Shown here: one piece after another, positions 14,477 through 22,227 of the stretch | Layout: each line of letters begins with the position of its first letter | Position numbering within the stretch: position 1 is the stretch's first letter | From: an uncultured Oscillospiraceae bacterium | GTDB lineage: Bacteria; Bacillota; Clostridia; Oscillospirales; Oscillospiraceae | Length of the DNA stretch: 22,631 nt | Direction of reading: 5' to 3' | Assembly (NCBI GenBank): GCA_934591845.1 | Contig: CAKTPO010000029.1 | Span: forward strand, 1-22,631 | Notes under the pieces: model-generated | The model's database searches: none | Told to the model about the DNA's origin: nothing | What the model saw: only the letters and a program-made list of their open reading frames with translations | Program-made: the position numbers and the translations under genes

Positions 14477-14493
14477 TGTGAATATTTATCACA
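14477..14493 (-). promoter_or_regulatory. Candidate operator at the operon's transcription start
   Basis: TGTGA and TCACA are 5-bp inverted half-sites separated by 7 bp of pure A/T, lying over the expected transcription start (just past the -10 at 14497). XRE repressors often bind such short dyads. No second copy is seen nearby. Confidence 0.4.
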
Positions 14494-14496
14494 TTC

Positions 14497-14525
14497 ATAT
14501 TATCCCGCTCCGGCAGTTTTGTCAA
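14497..14525 (-). promoter_or_regulatory. Sigma-A promoter of the three-gene operon
   Basis: Perfect TTGACA (complement of 14520-14525), 17-bp spacer, TAATAT (complement of 14497-14502). Predicted leader about 30 nt. The stretch 14526-14622 up to the IS1182 holds no gene; it has an isolated AAAGGAG (14613-14619) just before the IS end. Confidence 0.82.
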
Positions 14526-14653
14526 GTAGTATCTACGGAAAAGAATTAGTTTTAATATATACGCCATCCCCAATGAGACTATAGGTGGCGACAATATAAA
14601 AAGGAAAGGAGTAATCCGCATTGGGGCTGTTAGAGAAGTCCCCATCTAACGCA

Positions 14654-14680
14654 GTGGCCAGTGATTCCAGCACTGGCCAC
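14654..14680. other. IS1182 subterminal hairpin
   Basis: Perfect 10-bp stem GTGGCCAGTG/CACTGGCCAC with a 7-nt loop, followed by AAAAAA. Lies 31 bp inside the left end; perhaps part of the transposase binding region. Confidence 0.6.
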
Positions 14681-14694
14681 AAAAAATATTAAGA

Positions 14695-14729
14695 AACGGC
14701 TGCAGCCAGTTGAGGTTGCAGCCGTTTTG
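14695..14729 (+). terminator. Hairpin insulating the IS1182 transposase
   Basis: Perfect 10-bp stem AACGGCTGCA/TGCAGCCGTT (14695-14704, 14717-14726) whose 3' arm runs into TTTTGT. Placed 26 bp before the transposase ATG, where it would stop transcripts entering from outside. Confidence 0.6.
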
Positions 14730-14754
14730 TAGTATCATTAAAGTCCCACCAAAA

Positions 14755-16344
14755 ATGAAAACTACAAAAATGAATTATACACCAATCCAGCTGAAATTAC
14801 CAGTGGATATGGAAAGAATTATTGAAATAAATGATTCGGTATATACTTTCAATGAAGTGGTGTCCCATATTGATCTGAAAAAATACTTTGTAGAGAAGGA
14901 CTACAAGGCCACGGGTCGTCCAAGATATGAACGCGAAAAACCTTTGAAAGTGTTGCTGTTTGCATTTATGGAGCACGGTTATCCGTCTTTACGAGAGACT
15001 GAGAAGCTGTGCAAAGTGGATATTCGGTTTATCTGGCTGCTGGATGAGATGAAAGCTCCCAGTTATGCCACGCTGTGTGACTTCATAAACCAGGAGCTAA
15101 GCTGCTCTCTGGAAGAAATTGTTCAGGAGATCAATAACTACATTTTTGCCCAAGAACATGTGGATCTCGACCATGTTTATATTGACGGGACCAAGATAAA
15201 GGCAAGCGCCAACAAATACAGTTGGGTGTGGAAAAAGAACTGCTTAACAAGTATTTCCAGGGAATTTGAGAAGATTACGAAAACATTCCAGGACGCAAAC
15301 GAAACGGTTCTGCAATATCTGGGATTGAAGCTGGGTGTTCGGGAGGAATACACTGCGGAATATTTATCTGAGATTCTGGAAGAATTTCTAAAGGTCACAG
15401 GCATGAACCAGGAAGAGTTTGTCCATGGGTCTGGTCGGCGGAAAACAGCAGGCCAGAGGCTGTATGAGCGGATAGATGACAGTCGAAAAAAGCTGAAGGG
15501 TTACAGGGAAAAGGTGGATATCTGCGGGGACAAACGCAATAGCTTCTCCAAAACCGACCACGACGCTACCTTTATGCGGGTAAAAAAGGATTATATGGGC
15601 AATGACCAGCTTCTCCCGGCCTATAATGTGCAAATGGGTGTCTGTGATGGATATATCGCGGTTTATGGGGTTTACCAATATGCCTCAGATTCCGACTGTT
15701 TTCAACCGTTAATAGAAGAATTTAAGAGAAGATACCACAAATATCCAAAGTATCCTGTGGCAGACGCTGGTTATGGCAATCTGAATAATTATCTGTACTA
15801 CCAAGAGCATGGAATGGAAAAATACATGAAGTTCCCCATGTACGAAAAGGAAACCAAGGACAAGAAGTACCGTGACGACCCGTATCGTGCCGTGAATTTC
15901 CGAGTAAATGAAGCGGGACGGCTGGTTTGTCCAAACAACAAGGAATTTCTTTTCCTACGGACAGAACCGGTAAAGGGCAACCAATATGGGAGGACCGTAG
16001 AACTTCACCAGTGCGAGGATTGTAGCGGCTGTCCGCACCGAGCCAAATGTCACAAAAGCGGATCTGACCGAATCATCCGGCTGAACTATGAACTGACATC
16101 CATACACAAGGAGGTTCTCGACAACCTGAACAGCATTCATGGCGCGTTGCTCCGTATGAACCGTTCCATACAATCCGAAGGGACTTATGGCGAAATAAAG
16201 GCAAACTGAGGATACGAGCGGTTCCGAAGAAGGGGCATAAACAAGGCAATTTTGGAGATTGCCCTGATAAGCTGCGGTTTTAATCTGCACAAGTACCATT
16301 TGAGCAAATTAGCAAAGGCCAATCCGGCCAAGGCTGCTGGATGA
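14755..16344 (+). pseudogene. IS1182 family transposase with internal TGA
   Basis: ATG 14755 starts MKTTKMNYTPIQLKLPVDME. The N-terminal DUF772-like region (GRPRYEREKPLKVLLFAFMEHG), the first catalytic aspartate block VYIDGTKIKA, a Cys-rich segment (CEDCSGCPHRAKC) and SEGTYGEIK are all in place. Codon 485 is TGA (16207-16209), probably from CGA, since the family reads G-N-R-x-Y-E there. Beyond it 44 codons continue the family ending in the same frame (GINKAILEIALISCGFNLHKYH) to TGA 16342. A 484-aa product would lack this tail, so activity is doubtful unless the TGA is read through. Confidence 0.87.
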
Positions 16345-16443
16345 ATAGTCCCCAAAAACTGCCGAAGAAAGACGAATTTTCTCCGGTTGTGGTTGGTGTG
16401 CGCATTTTTTGCCAAAAAGTTATCCACAGCCTTGATGGGTAAG

Positions 16444-16480
16444 AAAAAGCAGACCCTTTCCATTTTGGAAAAGAGTCTGC
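16444..16480 (-). terminator. Terminator for the ATPase gene inside the IS1182 right end
   Basis: GCAGAC (16449-16454) pairs with GTCTGC (16475-16480) and the inner CTTTCC with GGAAAAG. Leftward it is followed by UUUUU (16444-16448). It is 30 bp past the ATPase stop codon. Confidence 0.65.
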
Positions 16481-16510
16481 GATTTGCTTTTGGAGTTATT
16501 TAACAGCCCC

Positions 16511-17833
16511 CTAAACACGCTCAAATAGCTTCTTGTTCTTCTGCCCCAGCATAGACTTCAAATCCACCACCGAAACCGTTTCTAGATTCCGAAGCTGCTC
16601 CACATAGTTGCAAGCTCTGCCGACTGAAAACAGGAAGTAGATGTTCTCATAAAATGGACGGTTTTTTGTCGTTACTGTCTCAATCTTTTTAAATTCTGCT
16701 TTGGGAAAGCCCTCTCCAATATCATCCCAGATTTTTACATAGATCGTGTGATCCTTTGTTTCCTGCACATAATCAAAGTGAATGCCGTTGACTGTTACAT
16801 CCTGCTGCTTTGGATCTTCAAAACGTAGAATTTCATCCCAGTAATACTCACCGTAGTTTTTCTTCATCCACTTCCAGCATACCTTTTTGAAATATTCCGC
16901 AACAATTGAGTGGTCGATATCATTTGTCAGCAGCTGCAAACTGTCCCCCTCAAGTGGTTTCAGGCAGCGTCCCTGAAACGGAAACACATAGCGAAACCAC
17001 GTTTTCCAATAGCCGCCTTTGGGATAGTAGTGCGTGCGAACGTGGCCAGCGGTATCTTTCCTTTGCACTGTTTCCAAAAGCTCGACTTTATCCAAGGCTT
17101 TCAAATACTTATCGCACTTGTTCTGCGGAAAGCCGGAAAACTCCGCAAGCTGGCTGATACGGTTATGCCCGGTTGCCATGCCGTAAAGCAGGATATTGTA
17201 TGTCTCTGGTGTTCGGAAGTGCCGCCGCAGTTCTGATTCAGCATAGCGGAAATAGGTGGAATTCTGAGTAAAAAGCAATCCCAGATTCTCAGCAAAGGTC
17301 CTTTGAAAATCGAATAGCTGCACCAGCTCTGGAATACCGTCGGTAATCGCAATTGTCCGAAGCGCATCCAGCGGGTCAAGTGCCTTGTTTTCAGTCAAAA
17401 GCATAGGCACCGTGACTGTCGTCATTTGGAGAATATCAGACGGGAACGGCATTTCTATCTGATTCCGAACAATTAACACAACATAAGCTGTCCCGGCGAG
17501 TTCCGGAAGCGCATTCAAAAAATCTTCCTTATCATTTCTATCGTCCACATCATCGAAAAAGATGACTGGGCGATTTTTTATTGCGCCGATTTCCGCAAAG
17601 AAATCCTCCCACAGCTTGTACCCGGGCCGGAATATCTGCGGGGCAAATGCCGCATCCAGATTTCGGAAAGAAAAGTATTGCCCGCCGTATGCTTCCAGGT
17701 AGCTTTGCGCCAAGGAGGTCTTTCCCATTCCGCTTTTGCCGCAGAGCTGCGTAATCCACAGAGATGATTTCTGCATCCAATAATTGCTGACGCTGGTGTG
17801 GAGCTGTTTCGTATATTCTTCAATTCGTTTCAT
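16511..17833 (-). CDS. PF01637-type (archaeal ATPase family) ATP-binding protein
   Basis: 440 aa from ATG 17833; a GTG 9 bases earlier is an alternative, and the ribosome site is weak (GAG). P-loop GKSGMGKTS (32-40), Walker B RPVIFFDDVDD (88-98) and a sensor-like VLIVRNQ (119-125). A winged-helix part follows (around HNRISQLAEFSGFPQNKCDKYLKALDKVELL). The C-terminal domain, with FDYVQETKDHTIYVKIWDD and later YFLFSVG, resembles DUF234/PD-(D/E)xK-like tails of this family. Such ATPases are often solitary accessory genes of unknown task; mobile-element or defence links are inferred. The TAG stop is the first codon outside the IS1182 end. A decayed relative lies at 8300-8480. Confidence 0.82.
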   Translation of the reverse strand: MKRIEEYTKQLHTSVSNYWMQKSSLWITQLCGKSGMGKTSLAQSYLEAYGGQYFSFRNLDAAFAPQIFRPGYKLWEDFFAEIGAIKNRPVIFFDDVDDRNDKEDFLNALPELAGTAYVVLIVRNQIEMPFPSDILQMTTVTVPMLLTENKALDPLDALRTIAITDGIPELVQLFDFQRTFAENLGLLFTQNSTYFRYAESELRRHFRTPETYNILLYGMATGHNRISQLAEFSGFPQNKCDKYLKALDKVELLETVQRKDTAGHVRTHYYPKGGYWKTWFRYVFPFQGRCLKPLEGDSLQLLTNDIDHSIVAEYFKKVCWKWMKKNYGEYYWDEILRFEDPKQQDVTVNGIHFDYVQETKDHTIYVKIWDDIGEGFPKAEFKKIETVTTKNRPFYENIYFLFSVGRACNYVEQLRNLETVSVVDLKSMLGQKNKKLFERV

Positions 17834-17871
17834 TTTTATCACTCATATCATAAGTTGATTGAATATCGCTC

Positions 17872-17900
17872 ATTGTAGCACATCCTTCAATGTGTTTCAA
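17872..17900 (-). promoter_or_regulatory. Promoter of the ATPase gene
   Basis: TTGAAA (complement of 17895-17900), 17-bp spacer ending TGC, TACAAT (complement of 17872-17877), so an extended -10 promoter. The start codon lies 38 bp downstream. Confidence 0.72.
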
Positions 17901-18332
17901 TACGGCTTTTGAATTTTTTCTTCCGTAATTTTAATTTATTTCTCTTAATGTTTGATTTTCCCAAACAATACAAGGAAAATACGTCAAAACACTTCGATGT
18001 TTTAAGACATCTGATTTCACAGAAAACCCGTCTCGATGCCTACCATATGAGGGGATCAATAATTTTTCCGGAAAACACCCTAACAAAACCTCATTTTCCC
18101 CGCGATAAGTGAAAGGGAAATTTCCGGCGGCGGTTGTCATATCCTACAAAAAGGAAATATTTTCTAAAATATGTAAAAAATCAACCCGTTTCGTGGGCTC
18201 CATAAGTGAGAGGACATTTGCAGCTCCCATGAGTCCCGGGAAAAGCCAAACTGAGATTAAAAATTTCCCCTCTTCATTTTGGCTGAAAATTCTCAGACGA
18301 AATGGTAGGGCATTAAATCACCTCCATGTACC
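17901..18332. other. Non-coding stretch without recognised features
   Basis: About 430 bp between the divergent ATPase promoter and the parM leader. The short ORFs here (for example 17909-18112) have no ribosome site or recognisable protein. I see A/T-rich runs and small dyads such as GGAAATTTCC, but no promoter that clearly drives parM except possibly TTGACA at 18333. Confidence 0.5.
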
Positions 18333-18349
18333 TTGACAATTTTACACTC

Positions 18350-18597
18350 ATTCATCTGATACATTCTCCCCCATCCGAGCCGGGAGGCCGTGCGCCATGA
18401 CCATCTTATGCGAGCGACAAACACGAGCCTCCACTGCCGGATAGCAACCGGCAAGGCGATGACGGTGGGGGCAGGACAATGATACTTCTCGAAAGAGCTG
18501 GGCGGAAGCGCAGGGGTGAAACTCCCATGGACCCGATTTGCTATCGGGCGTCAGATGAATCCAGTGCGCACGGGGGGCGAGGTCAAATAGGTGCGCA
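18350..18597 (+). ncRNA. Candidate structured RNA (or DNA site) upstream of parM
   Basis: A perfect 10-bp long-range helix pairs ATTCATCTGA (18350-18359) with TCAGATGAAT (18551-18560). It encloses further stems: CCTCCAC/GGTGGGG (18429-18435 with 18464-18470), TGCCGG/CCGGCA near 18436-18453, CTC-GAAA-GAG near 18488-18497, GGGGT/ACTCC near 18513-18525 and CCCGAT/ATCGGG (18532-18537, 18543-18548). Outside it, TGCGCAC (18565-18571) pairs with GTGCGCA (18591-18597). No ORF explains it. It ends about 30 bp before the parM start. It matches no riboswitch I know. If TTGACA at 18333 is the real -35, the first helix arm would not be transcribed, which would favour a DNA role such as a centromere. Confidence 0.5.
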
Positions 18598-18625
18598 AGA
18601 ATCTAAATTTTGAAAGGAAAACCAA

Positions 18626-19540
18626 ATGAAAACAATCAACAACATTAAAATCATCGGCGTGGATGCCGGGTACGGAAACATGAAAACAGCAAATTTCTGC
18701 TTCCACACCGGCCTGACCGCCTACGACACGGAGCCTTTGTTCACCAAGAATATGCTGGCCTACGAGGGCCGCTACTACCTGATTGGTGAGGGTCACAAAA
18801 CCTACACCGCCGAGAAAACTTTGGACGAGGACTACTACGTTCTCACTTTGGCGGCTATTGCCATGGAGCTGAGCCGGGAACACCTGACGGAAGCGGACGT
18901 TTACCTCTCCGCCGGACTGCCCCTTAGCTGGGTGCTGGAGCAGAAGGACGATTATCTTGCCTACTTGCTGAAGAATCAGGAAGTGGAATTTTCGTTTAAG
19001 GGGGTACGGTACAAAATTTGCATAGTCGGTGCGGACATTCTCCCCCAAGGGTACGCCGCCATTGCGGACAAGCTGGATGACCTGAAAGGGATGACATTGC
19101 TCTGCGATATTGGCAATGGGACCATGAATCTCATGTATCTTCGGGATGGGGATGCCATTCCTGATAAAATGTACACAGAGAAATTCGGGACTCAGCTGTG
19201 TGTGAACGCCGTCCTGGAAGCAGTTATGAACAAGTACCAGGTGGTCATGGACGAGGGAATCGTGGAGTCGTACCTGCGAACCGGCGAGGCGGATGTCGCC
19301 AAGGAATATCTCAAGATCATGAAAACAGCGGCCAGTCGGTATGCCCAGGAAATTCTCCGTCGGCTCCAGGTGCATGATTATACGCCGTCCCTCATGCGGC
19401 TGTATGTGGTAGGCGGCGGGGGCTGCCTGCTGCGGAATTTCGCCAAGCTGGACAGCAGCCGTGTCACATTCGATGATGACATCTGTGCCACTGCCAAGGG
19501 CTACGAGTTCCTGACGGAATATCATCTGCGCAATGGCTGA
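18626..19540 (+). CDS. parM: ParM/StbA-like actin-family segregation ATPase
   Basis: 304 aa, GAAAGGAAAACC before the ATG. The actin-fold nucleotide motifs are in place: phosphate-1 GVDAGYGNMK (11-20), the ParM-typical SAGLPLSW (95-102), phosphate-2 CDIGNGTMNL (160-169) and the adenosine loop VVGGGG (261-266). It should polymerise with ATP and push or pair element copies at division, using the RHH protein encoded downstream as adaptor. Overlaps that gene by 8 bp. The symbol follows the family; sequences in clostridial mobile elements are distant from plasmid R1 ParM. Confidence 0.86.
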   Translation: MKTINNIKIIGVDAGYGNMKTANFCFHTGLTAYDTEPLFTKNMLAYEGRYYLIGEGHKTYTAEKTLDEDYYVLTLAAIAMELSREHLTEADVYLSAGLPLSWVLEQKDDYLAYLLKNQEVEFSFKGVRYKICIVGADILPQGYAAIADKLDDLKGMTLLCDIGNGTMNLMYLRDGDAIPDKMYTEKFGTQLCVNAVLEAVMNKYQVVMDEGIVESYLRTGEADVAKEYLKIMKTAASRYAQEILRRLQVHDYTPSLMRLYVVGGGGCLLRNFAKLDSSRVTFDDDICATAKGYEFLTEYHLRNG

Positions 19541-19871
19541 AAACATTCGGAATATCAAGCTCCGCTTGAATCTCGACAAGCCGGAGGCCAGGAGAGTCAA
19601 CGAGATTTTGAGCAGCAGCGGACGATCCATGAGCCAGTTTATCATTGCAGCGGTGAATGCCTATGGGAGCTACCTGGACGAGGAAGAAGCGAAGCGGCAC
19701 TTTGTTCAGCAGGTCAATGATTCTCTGCGAAAGACGTTGCTGGAAGTATTAGGGAATGCCATTGCCCAAACTGTTCCAGCGGAAGCCGTGCCGGAAGCTT
19801 CGTCCGGGAATCAAAAGGCTATGGAAAGAAGTGCGGAAAAGGCTGGAAATTTCCTGAAAAGCTTCTTCTGA
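19533..19871 (+). CDS. parR: ParR-like ribbon-helix-helix adaptor
   Basis: 112 aa. IRNIKLRLNLDKPEARRVNEIL, then GRSMSQFIIAAVNAYGSYL, reads as a ribbon-helix-helix DNA-binding domain of the StbB/ParR type. The rest is charged and low-complexity, ending AGNFLKSFF, which may be the tail contacting the ParM filament. The 8-bp overlap with parM implies coupled translation. No repeated centromere is plain; the structured region upstream of parM, with its GTGCGC repeats, is a candidate binding site. Confidence 0.72.
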   Translation: MAENIRNIKLRLNLDKPEARRVNEILSSSGRSMSQFIIAAVNAYGSYLDEEEAKRHFVQQVNDSLRKTLLEVLGNAIAQTVPAEAVPEASSGNQKAMERSAEKAGNFLKSFF

Positions 19872-20130
19872 CTGCAAGAATCTCCGAAAATTGCAGGCAA
19901 ATGGCAAAAATTGGCTGCAAATCCTGTAGCTTTTTGACAGCAGACGAAAGGCAGATGAGAATGCCATATTTTATCCTGCTGTCAGGAAAATAGAGAAATT
20001 GGGAGCAGTCGGTGTAAATGATTCCGTCGTCCTCATATCTCAGTGGAACACATAGCGTCCGACCTGTGTGATCCATTTTATCCCCGAAGCCAGGAAGTCT
20101 GATGGTATGTCCTTAGAGGTAGCGAGCATC

Positions 20131-20177
20131 GGATTTGTTGGCACAAATCCAGAATCCACACCGCTTCCGGGTGTGGA
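20131..20177. other. Candidate origin of transfer (oriT): two adjacent hairpins
   Basis: GGATTTGT-TGGC-ACAAATCC (20131-20150) and TCCACACC/GGTGTGGA with a 7-nt loop (20155-20177) are two perfect 8-bp stems four bases apart, 27 bp before mobC. Inverted repeats directly 5' of mobC-relaxase genes are the usual place of oriT in mobilizable elements. The nick site is not identified. The preceding stretch 19872-20130 shows no gene. Confidence 0.5.
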
Positions 20178-20203
20178 CTATTCTAAGAATCAACAGGAGG
20201 TTT

Positions 20204-20461
20204 ATGAAGAAAAACGACACAAGACTTCAATTGCGGTTGAGCCTAAAAGAGAAAGACAAAATTGAACGCAACGCCAGACGTTGCGGTATGAGTGTATCCG
20301 GGTATGTCCGGCAATGTTGCCTGGGCCGGGAGCCGAAAGGCAGGCCGCCGGATGTGTTCTGGGAGTTGCTGGAAGAACTGTACACTATAACGGCACTTCT
20401 CCCAATGCCGGAACAGCAGCGACTTTCCGGGCTGATTCTGCGGCTACAGGAGGCGGTGTAG
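20204..20461 (+). CDS. mobC: MobC-like relaxosome accessory protein
   Basis: 85 aa from ATG 20204, preceded by AGGAGG at only 3 bases, a short spacing. TRLQLRLSLKEKDKIERNARRCGMSVSGYVRQCCLG is a ribbon-helix-helix as in plasmid MobC proteins, and the C-terminal helix is leucine-rich. It should bind oriT and open the strand for the relaxase. The stop codon touches the relaxase ATG directly, so the two are one translational unit. The longer frame to 20135 would run through the hairpins and was not chosen. Confidence 0.82.
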   Translation: MKKNDTRLQLRLSLKEKDKIERNARRCGMSVSGYVRQCCLGREPKGRPPDVFWELLEELYTITALLPMPEQQRLSGLILRLQEAV

Positions 20462-21802
20462 ATGGCGACTACAAAGCTATGGCATATCCAGGGGCGGTTA
20501 AAAGACTTGGTAGATTATGTGGAAAATCCGGATAAGACGGTGAAGCCGGGATTGGAGGATTTCTTCAATGTGTTTTCCTACACCCAGAATCCAGACAAGA
20601 CAGCGGACGGCCAATTCGTCACCGCCATTAACTGCCAGAAAGACATTGCCTTGCAGCAGATGATTCTCACCAAACAACGCTACGGCAAGGAGGACGGCTA
20701 TATTGCGTGGCACGGCTACCAGAGCTTCAAGACGGGAGAGGTCACGCCGGAACAGTGCCATGCGCTAGGCGTGGAGCTGGCAAGGCAGATGTGGGGAGAC
20801 CGGTTTCAGGTCATTGTCACCACCCATCTGGACAAGGAGCATCTGCATAACCACTTTTGCATCAACTCCGTGTCCTTCAAGGATGGTGGCAAGTACAATT
20901 TCTCAAAGAAAGAGTTAATGCGTCTGCGGGATACCTCTGACCGCCTGTGCCGGGAACATGGCTTGTCGGTGGTGGAACGTCCTCACAAAGCCCCGTCCCG
21001 GCAGGTGTGGCTGGATGAACAGGCGGGGAAACCTACCCGGTACAACATCTACCGGGCGGATGTGCAGAAAGCCATCGACTGCAACGCCACCGGGAAACAG
21101 GTCGTACAGCACTTGCGGAAGACGGGGTATATCATAGATACCACAGACTCATGTTTGAAAATCCGTCTGCCCCAGTATCCGCATTTCACCCGGCTGGACA
21201 CGCTGAATCCCAGATGGACCAACAAGGGGCTGGAACACCTGATTTATGACCGGGACATATCCGAGTTTGGCCGCCCGGAACGTCCACAGGTGCTTGAAGT
21301 CCCGGACTGGCTGAAAGCAGCATACCAGCCCCGGAAACGCACAACTAAAATTTATAGGCTCTATCTCTACTATTGCTACCAGCTGGGGATTTTGCCCAAA
21401 GGAACGACTTACCACCCGGCAAGTCCACAGCTGCGGGCTGATATACGGCACTTGGATGATATTGACCGACAGACCCGGTATCTAGCCAGTCACAACATCG
21501 AAACCGTGGAGGAATTGTTGGCAGATCGTTCTAAAAAGGAAGTACAGCTGGAATCCCTGGTAGACCAGCGTACCAAACTCCAGAACAAAATCCGCCGTGC
21601 TTCCCCGGAACAGAAGATTCTTCTCCGAAAAGAGAAAGCGGAGGTTACTGCCAGAATCACAGCCCTGCGCAAGGACATTCGTGACAGCAAGGAAATTGAA
21701 CAGCGTTCCTTGGAAATCCAGGATACGCTGGACCGTGCTTTTGAAGCGGAGTTTACCGGCAGGAACAGGAAGGAGCATGCCTATTCGCATGAAAACCGAT
21801 AA
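20462..21802 (+). CDS. MOBP-like relaxase/mobilization nuclease
   Basis: 446 aa, PF03432-type. The N-terminal domain has Y19 in DYVENPDKT as likely nucleophile, H84 in WHGYQSF, and the metal-binding motif HLDKEHLHNH (122-131), characteristic of relaxases. A linker with DNA-contact-type basic residues follows, then a coiled-coil C-terminal region (about 355-430). No helicase or primase domain. It should nick oriT and pilot the strand through a helper's secretion channel. AGGAGG lies inside the mobC 3' end. Complete at both ends. Confidence 0.9.
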   Translation: MATTKLWHIQGRLKDLVDYVENPDKTVKPGLEDFFNVFSYTQNPDKTADGQFVTAINCQKDIALQQMILTKQRYGKEDGYIAWHGYQSFKTGEVTPEQCHALGVELARQMWGDRFQVIVTTHLDKEHLHNHFCINSVSFKDGGKYNFSKKELMRLRDTSDRLCREHGLSVVERPHKAPSRQVWLDEQAGKPTRYNIYRADVQKAIDCNATGKQVVQHLRKTGYIIDTTDSCLKIRLPQYPHFTRLDTLNPRWTNKGLEHLIYDRDISEFGRPERPQVLEVPDWLKAAYQPRKRTTKIYRLYLYYCYQLGILPKGTTYHPASPQLRADIRHLDDIDRQTRYLASHNIETVEELLADRSKKEVQLESLVDQRTKLQNKIRRASPEQKILLRKEKAEVTARITALRKDIRDSKEIEQRSLEIQDTLDRAFEAEFTGRNRKEHAYSHENR

Positions 21803-21837
21803 AATTGGAAATCATTGGGAGAAAAGGGGGCTGTAAC

Positions 21838-22101
21838 ATGGAAATTATTCAGGATGATGCAAAGAAGCTGGTACAGGTGTGGCTGAGCCGGAAAGAGAGT
21901 GGGGACGAGGCACTGCAAAATCAGCTGAAGCCCATGTATGCCCAGTGGAAGCAGCAGAAATATATGGTGGCGGTATTTCACTCCGGGCAGGAGGACTTGA
22001 AGGAGAACACCATGGCCCTGCTGGCGTATAACAAACGGCGCAGTGCGGAACTGGCGGTGCAGCGGGAGAAGAAGCGGCGGACGGCAAACATGGAACGCTA
22101 A
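21838..22101 (+). CDS. Small unknown protein of the mobilization operon
   Basis: 87 aa, AGGGGG before the ATG at 21838. Mostly helical and charged with a basic tail (REKKRRTANMER). No motif recognised. It follows the relaxase by 35 bp and ends at a strong terminator, so it closes the mob operon. Possibly a DNA-binding accessory. Confidence 0.7.
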   Translation: MEIIQDDAKKLVQVWLSRKESGDEALQNQLKPMYAQWKQQKYMVAVFHSGQEDLKENTMALLAYNKRRSAELAVQREKKRRTANMER

Positions 22102-22107
22102 AAAACT

Positions 22108-22139
22108 GGCGGGAAGGATCGATCTTTCCCGCCTTTTTT
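22108..22139 (+). terminator. Terminator of the mobilization operon
   Basis: GGCGGGAA (22108-22115) pairs with TTCCCGCC (22126-22133), followed by TTTTTT (22134-22139). Confidence 0.9.
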
Positions 22140-22149
22140 CTCTTTTGTC

Positions 22150-22178
22150 TTGCAATAAGCAAAACTTTGTGTTACAAT
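22150..22178 (+). promoter_or_regulatory. Promoter of the RhuM-like gene
   Basis: TTGCAA (22150-22155), 17-bp spacer, TACAAT (22173-22178). The ATG follows 50 bp later; AACGATATG occurs twice in that leader (22205-22213 and 22222-22230). Confidence 0.72.
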
Positions 22179-22227
22179 ATCATCTGTGATAGAAAAATTA
22201 GAAACAACGATATGGAGAAATAACGAT

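Larger units (their letters stand above)
14623..16510 (+). mobile_element. IS1182-family insertion sequence
   Basis: A 1.89-kb element. The left end GGGGCTGTTAGA (14623-14634) is the near-complement of the right end TTTAACAGCCCC (16499-16510). One transposase gene on the plus strand, interrupted by one TGA. No clear target duplication is visible. The right 137 bp occur again at 12209-12345 in the same orientation. Confidence 0.87.

Noticed and set aside
17909..18112. 67-aa plus-strand ORF
   Set aside because: No ribosome site, low-complexity Phe-rich start and no resemblance to a protein family.
18425..18475. Cobalamin- or c-di-GMP-riboswitch-like pieces (CCACTG..AAGGCG; CTCGAAAGAG..GGGCGG)
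   Set aside because: Only short fragments resemble these classes; the conserved cores and order are missing, so no known riboswitch is claimed.
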